This document shows, piece after piece, positions 61,037-63,296 of a stretch of 63,296 bases of DNA; the first letter of the stretch is position 1, and each line of letters opens with the position of its first letter. A model generated the notes under the pieces. It saw nothing but the letters and a program-made list of their open reading frames with translations. It was not told where the DNA came from and searched no databases. The position numbers and the translations under genes were made by a program. Source of the DNA: QWPN01 sp044360305. GTDB taxonomy: Bacteria; Planctomycetota; Planctomycetia; Pirellulales; UBA1268. The stretch is taken from NCBI GenBank assembly GCA_044360305.1, contig JBIKKQ010000002.1, forward strand, positions 1 to 63,296, read 5' to 3'.

Positions 61037-62140
61037 ATGGGCATGCAGCCGCCATCTCCGATCGCAGCCGGCCGTCGGGGGCTGATGATGTTTGCGGCCG
61101 CCGCCGGCGTGCTGACCGTCCTGACCGGCGTGGCCGCCGCTGTCGGCGAGCCGCGGCCGGCGACGGTGCCGCCCGCCGTCCACCCCGAGATCCGACCGCT
61201 GCCGCCGGTCGAGGACCGCGTCCTGCCGCGGATCCGCCTTGCCGCCCTCGGCGACCCGCAGGATCTCTCCGAGCCGCTCTTGCCCGACGACCTGGCACCG
61301 CCGGGACAGCCGCGGCAGGAGTTCGAGCCCCCGGCCGGCCGCAAGCTCCCGCCCGGCGCGAAGCCGGGCATGCTCCAGCAGGCGATCTTCACGGCGACCG
61401 AACTGCCCAAGCTTGGGGCGGATGGCCTCGGCCTGACCGTGCTGGAGACGTCCGTGACGATCGGGATGCCGGCGCCCACGATCGAGTCGCCGCTGATCGT
61501 GACCGCCGGCTTCGGCGGCACGGCCACCGATCCCGCCGTGGGCAGCGACATCCCGGCCGGGCTCTACGACGGCTACATCCAGGCGCGGTGGCTGCGGAAG
61601 GTCGGCGATCGGTTCGGTGTCGATCTCGCCGTCTCACCCGGTTGGTACGCCGACTTTCGCAACGACTCGGCGCAGGCGCTGCGAATCACAGGCCACGGCT
61701 TCGGCGCCTGGGAGGCGCACGAAACGCTGCGGGTGGTCGCCGGCCTCATCTACCTCGACCGCTACGACGTGGACATCCTTCCCGCCGGCGGCCTGCTCTG
61801 GACGCCGGCCGACGACCGGCGGTTCGAGCTCATCTTTCCCCGGCCGCGGCTGGCGTGGCGGGTCGCCGAACGGCCGCAGGCGAGCCACTGGCTGTACCTG
61901 GCCGCCGAGTTCGGCGGCAACCAGTGGGCGATGGAGTCGAACACCGGCCGCGACCAGATCATCGTCATCCGCGACTACCGGCTGCTCGCCGGCTGGGAGC
62001 GCAAGCCCGCCGACCTCGGCATCTCCTGGCGGGTCGAGGCCGGCTGGGTGACCGGCCGGAAGGTCGAGTACTACCTGTCCGACACGCCCTGGCTCAGTCC
62101 CGCCGACACGTTCCTCGTCCGCGCCGGCGCCTGGTACTGA
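61037..62140 (+). CDS. Outer-membrane beta-barrel protein (DUF6268-like), copy 2
   Basis: A 367-residue paralogue of the preceding protein: signal peptide (M-M-F-A-A-A-A-G-V-L-T-V-L-T-G-V-A-A-A), linker, and a barrel with the shared blocks G-L-I-Y-L-D-R-Y-D-V-D-I-L-P-A-G-G-L-L-W and F-E-L-I-F-P-R-P. It ends in R-A-G-A-W-Y, again an aromatic residue. The two genes are 18 bases apart and co-directional. They have drifted strongly apart outside the shared blocks, so may form channels with different cargo or a heteromer. Function unknown. Confidence 0.8.
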   Translation: MGMQPPSPIAAGRRGLMMFAAAAGVLTVLTGVAAAVGEPRPATVPPAVHPEIRPLPPVEDRVLPRIRLAALGDPQDLSEPLLPDDLAPPGQPRQEFEPPAGRKLPPGAKPGMLQQAIFTATELPKLGADGLGLTVLETSVTIGMPAPTIESPLIVTAGFGGTATDPAVGSDIPAGLYDGYIQARWLRKVGDRFGVDLAVSPGWYADFRNDSAQALRITGHGFGAWEAHETLRVVAGLIYLDRYDVDILPAGGLLWTPADDRRFELIFPRPRLAWRVAERPQASHWLYLAAEFGGNQWAMESNTGRDQIIVIRDYRLLAGWERKPADLGISWRVEAGWVTGRKVEYYLSDTPWLSPADTFLVRAGAWY

Positions 62141-62199
62141 CCGGCCGCCGTGGCAGCGGGCCGGTCGTCAGCCATGCGGCACGGGCCATGCCGAACCGG

Positions 62200-62228
62200 T
62201 TGTGAACGTCCCGGGCACGGTGTAAGAT
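62200..62228 (+). promoter_or_regulatory. Sigma70 promoter for DUF1552 gene
   Basis: TTGTGA (62200-62205), a 17-base spacer and TAAGAT (62223-62228). Predicted leader is about 60 bases and includes the GGAGG ribosome site at 62283-62287. Confidence 0.65.
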
Positions 62229-62294
62229 TTTGTAATAGTGCACCGCGTCCGCTGACGATGAATCTCTGATCGGTTCCCTCCCGGAGGTCTTGGC

Positions 62295-63296
62295 ATGCAC
62301 ACCGCGCCCCTATTCGCCAGAATCCCGAGGATGGTGACTCCGGACCGGATCGACCGGCGGTCGGTTCTCAAGGGGGTCACGCTCGGTGCCGGCGCGGTCG
62401 TGCTGCAGCCGTTCCTCCAGGGCCTGGCCGCCGAGGCCGCCGGCACGGCGGCTCCGCCGCGGGTGATCTTCTTCATCGAAAACAACGGGCTCTGGAAGTG
62501 GCATCTGCGGCCCACGGGGCCGGATGCCGAGAAGGTCGCGAAAGCGTTCGATCGGCCGCTGAACGGCGTGGATCTTCCGGAGGCCATCGCGCCCCTCGCG
62601 CCCCTCAGGGATCGGCTCACGCTGCTGCCGGGGGGTATTTCCTGCGTCAACTCGCAGTGCAACCACGGCGCCTCCTTCGGCGCCCTCGGCGCCTACAACG
62701 CGAATGTCGGCAGCGGCAAGGCGCCGCGGATGCAGACGATCGATCATGCGATCGCCGCCGCCCATCCGTCGATCATCCCGGTCGTCGGCCTCGGCGTGAG
62801 CGGCCATGCCGGCGTCTTCAAGGACACCGTTTCCGCATCGCGGCCGGGCCGGCCGCTGCCGATGATCCTCGAGCCGGACGTCGCCTTTCGCCTGCTCTTC
62901 GGCAGTGTGGCCGAGGGAGCGGCAGGCCAGGCGTTCCGTGCCCGGCAGGATCTCGTCGACTACGTGCGGTCCGACGTCCGCCGGGTGGCGAACGCCCTGC
63001 CGGCGATGGACAAGCAGAAACTCGAGGTCTACCTCGACACGTTCGAGCAGATGCGGGCCCGCCAGGAAAAGATCGATGCCATCCGGGATGACGTGCGGGC
63101 GGCCGCACCGTCGATCGACAAGTTCAAGAGCAACCTGCAGACCGATCGCTTCGAGGCCCAGTGCGCCATCGCGGTGGCTGCCCTCGCCTCCCGGCTGACC
63201 AACGTGGTCGTGCTCGACGCCTCCTGCGGGCCGCACAATTACAAGACGTGGAAGGAACTCGGAATCACGACCGATGGCCATGCGATCGGCCACACG
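62295..63296 (+). CDS. DUF1552 secreted protein (3' end missing)
   Basis: An ORF of 334 codons that runs off the right edge without a stop. The N-terminus D-R-R-S-V-L-K-G-V-T-L-G-A-G-A-V-V-L-Q-P is a Tat-type signal, and the following P-P-R-V-I-F-F-I-E-N-N-G matches DUF1552 proteins, which in planctomycetes, verrucomicrobia and related groups are usually encoded with DUF1592/DUF1588 cytochrome-like proteins. Full members are about 430-460 residues, so roughly a quarter is missing. GGAGG lies 7 bases before the ATG and a good promoter further up. The exact function of the family is not known; a periplasmic enzyme role is assumed. Confidence 0.9.
   Translation, partial: MHTAPLFARIPRMVTPDRIDRRSVLKGVTLGAGAVVLQPFLQGLAAEAAGTAAPPRVIFFIENNGLWKWHLRPTGPDAEKVAKAFDRPLNGVDLPEAIAPLAPLRDRLTLLPGGISCVNSQCNHGASFGALGAYNANVGSGKAPRMQTIDHAIAAAHPSIIPVVGLGVSGHAGVFKDTVSASRPGRPLPMILEPDVAFRLLFGSVAEGAAGQAFRARQDLVDYVRSDVRRVANALPAMDKQKLEVYLDTFEQMRARQEKIDAIRDDVRAAAPSIDKFKSNLQTDRFEAQCAIAVAALASRLTNVVVLDASCGPHNYKTWKELGITTDGHAIGHT

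Overview
This window is high-GC (roughly 70 %) bacterial chromosome with the gene content of a planctomycete (phylum Planctomycetota, possibly order Pirellulales). The clues are a DUF1552 secreted protein, a type III glutamine synthetase, an ECF sigma factor next to a membrane-anchored Ser/Thr kinase, two DUF4239 membrane proteins, many lipoproteins and outer-membrane proteins of unknown function, and a long MoxR/DUF58/BatA operon. Shine-Dalgarno sites are patchy. Several genes have a sigma70-like -10 box only 6-9 bases before the ATG, which suggests leaderless transcripts. I see no rRNA, CRISPR array, intact insertion sequence or prophage, and base composition looks even throughout.

Layout. 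0-10.6 kb: a truncated UPF0104 membrane protein, an alpha/beta hydrolase, a small Cys-rich lipoprotein, the housekeeping series ffh, rpsP-trmD-rplS-yraN, an App1-type phosphatase, a 29-residue basic protein followed by a 31-bp tandem repeat, a second Cys-rich lipoprotein, and the leftward operon FHA protein-panB-DUF4239. 10.8-14 kb: tRNA-Gly(GCC), then trigger factor and two ClpP genes. 14-19 kb: a coiled-coil lipoprotein, a GT-C-like membrane protein, a GT2 glycosyltransferase bracketed by two copies of a ~122-bp repeat, and glyceraldehyde-3-phosphate dehydrogenase. 19.1-24.1 kb: a rightward set of ABC ATPase, FtsX/MacB-type permease, a CPFC-motif secreted protein and two DUF3299-like proteins, which together look like an envelope or metal-handling module. 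24.4-27.3 kb: DUF4239 protein, orphan UrtA-like binding protein and AIM24 protein, tightly overlapped. 27.4-28.6 kb: a paralogue of the CPFC protein.

28.9-46.8 kb is the most striking part: eleven rightward genes, mostly overlapping or a few bases apart. They encode a MoxR ATPase, a DUF58 protein, two large membrane proteins with von Willebrand A-like folds, a 1246-residue coiled-coil/low-complexity membrane protein, two copies of a pair of secreted Spy/CpxP-like proteins (A1-B1 and A2-B2) flanking a squalene-cyclase-fold protein, and a PDZ protein. It reads as one envelope machine with a cytoplasmic AAA+ motor, a membrane vWA scaffold and an exported set of helical and PDZ partners.

46.8-63.3 kb: TolC-family lipoprotein, apbE and a divergent small gene whose start codon overlaps that of apbE, rsmG, type III glutamine synthetase, a CtpA-type protease, ECF sigma factor-Ser/Thr kinase-PQQ-propeller protein, two related outer-membrane barrel proteins, and the first two-thirds or so of a DUF1552 protein running off the right edge.
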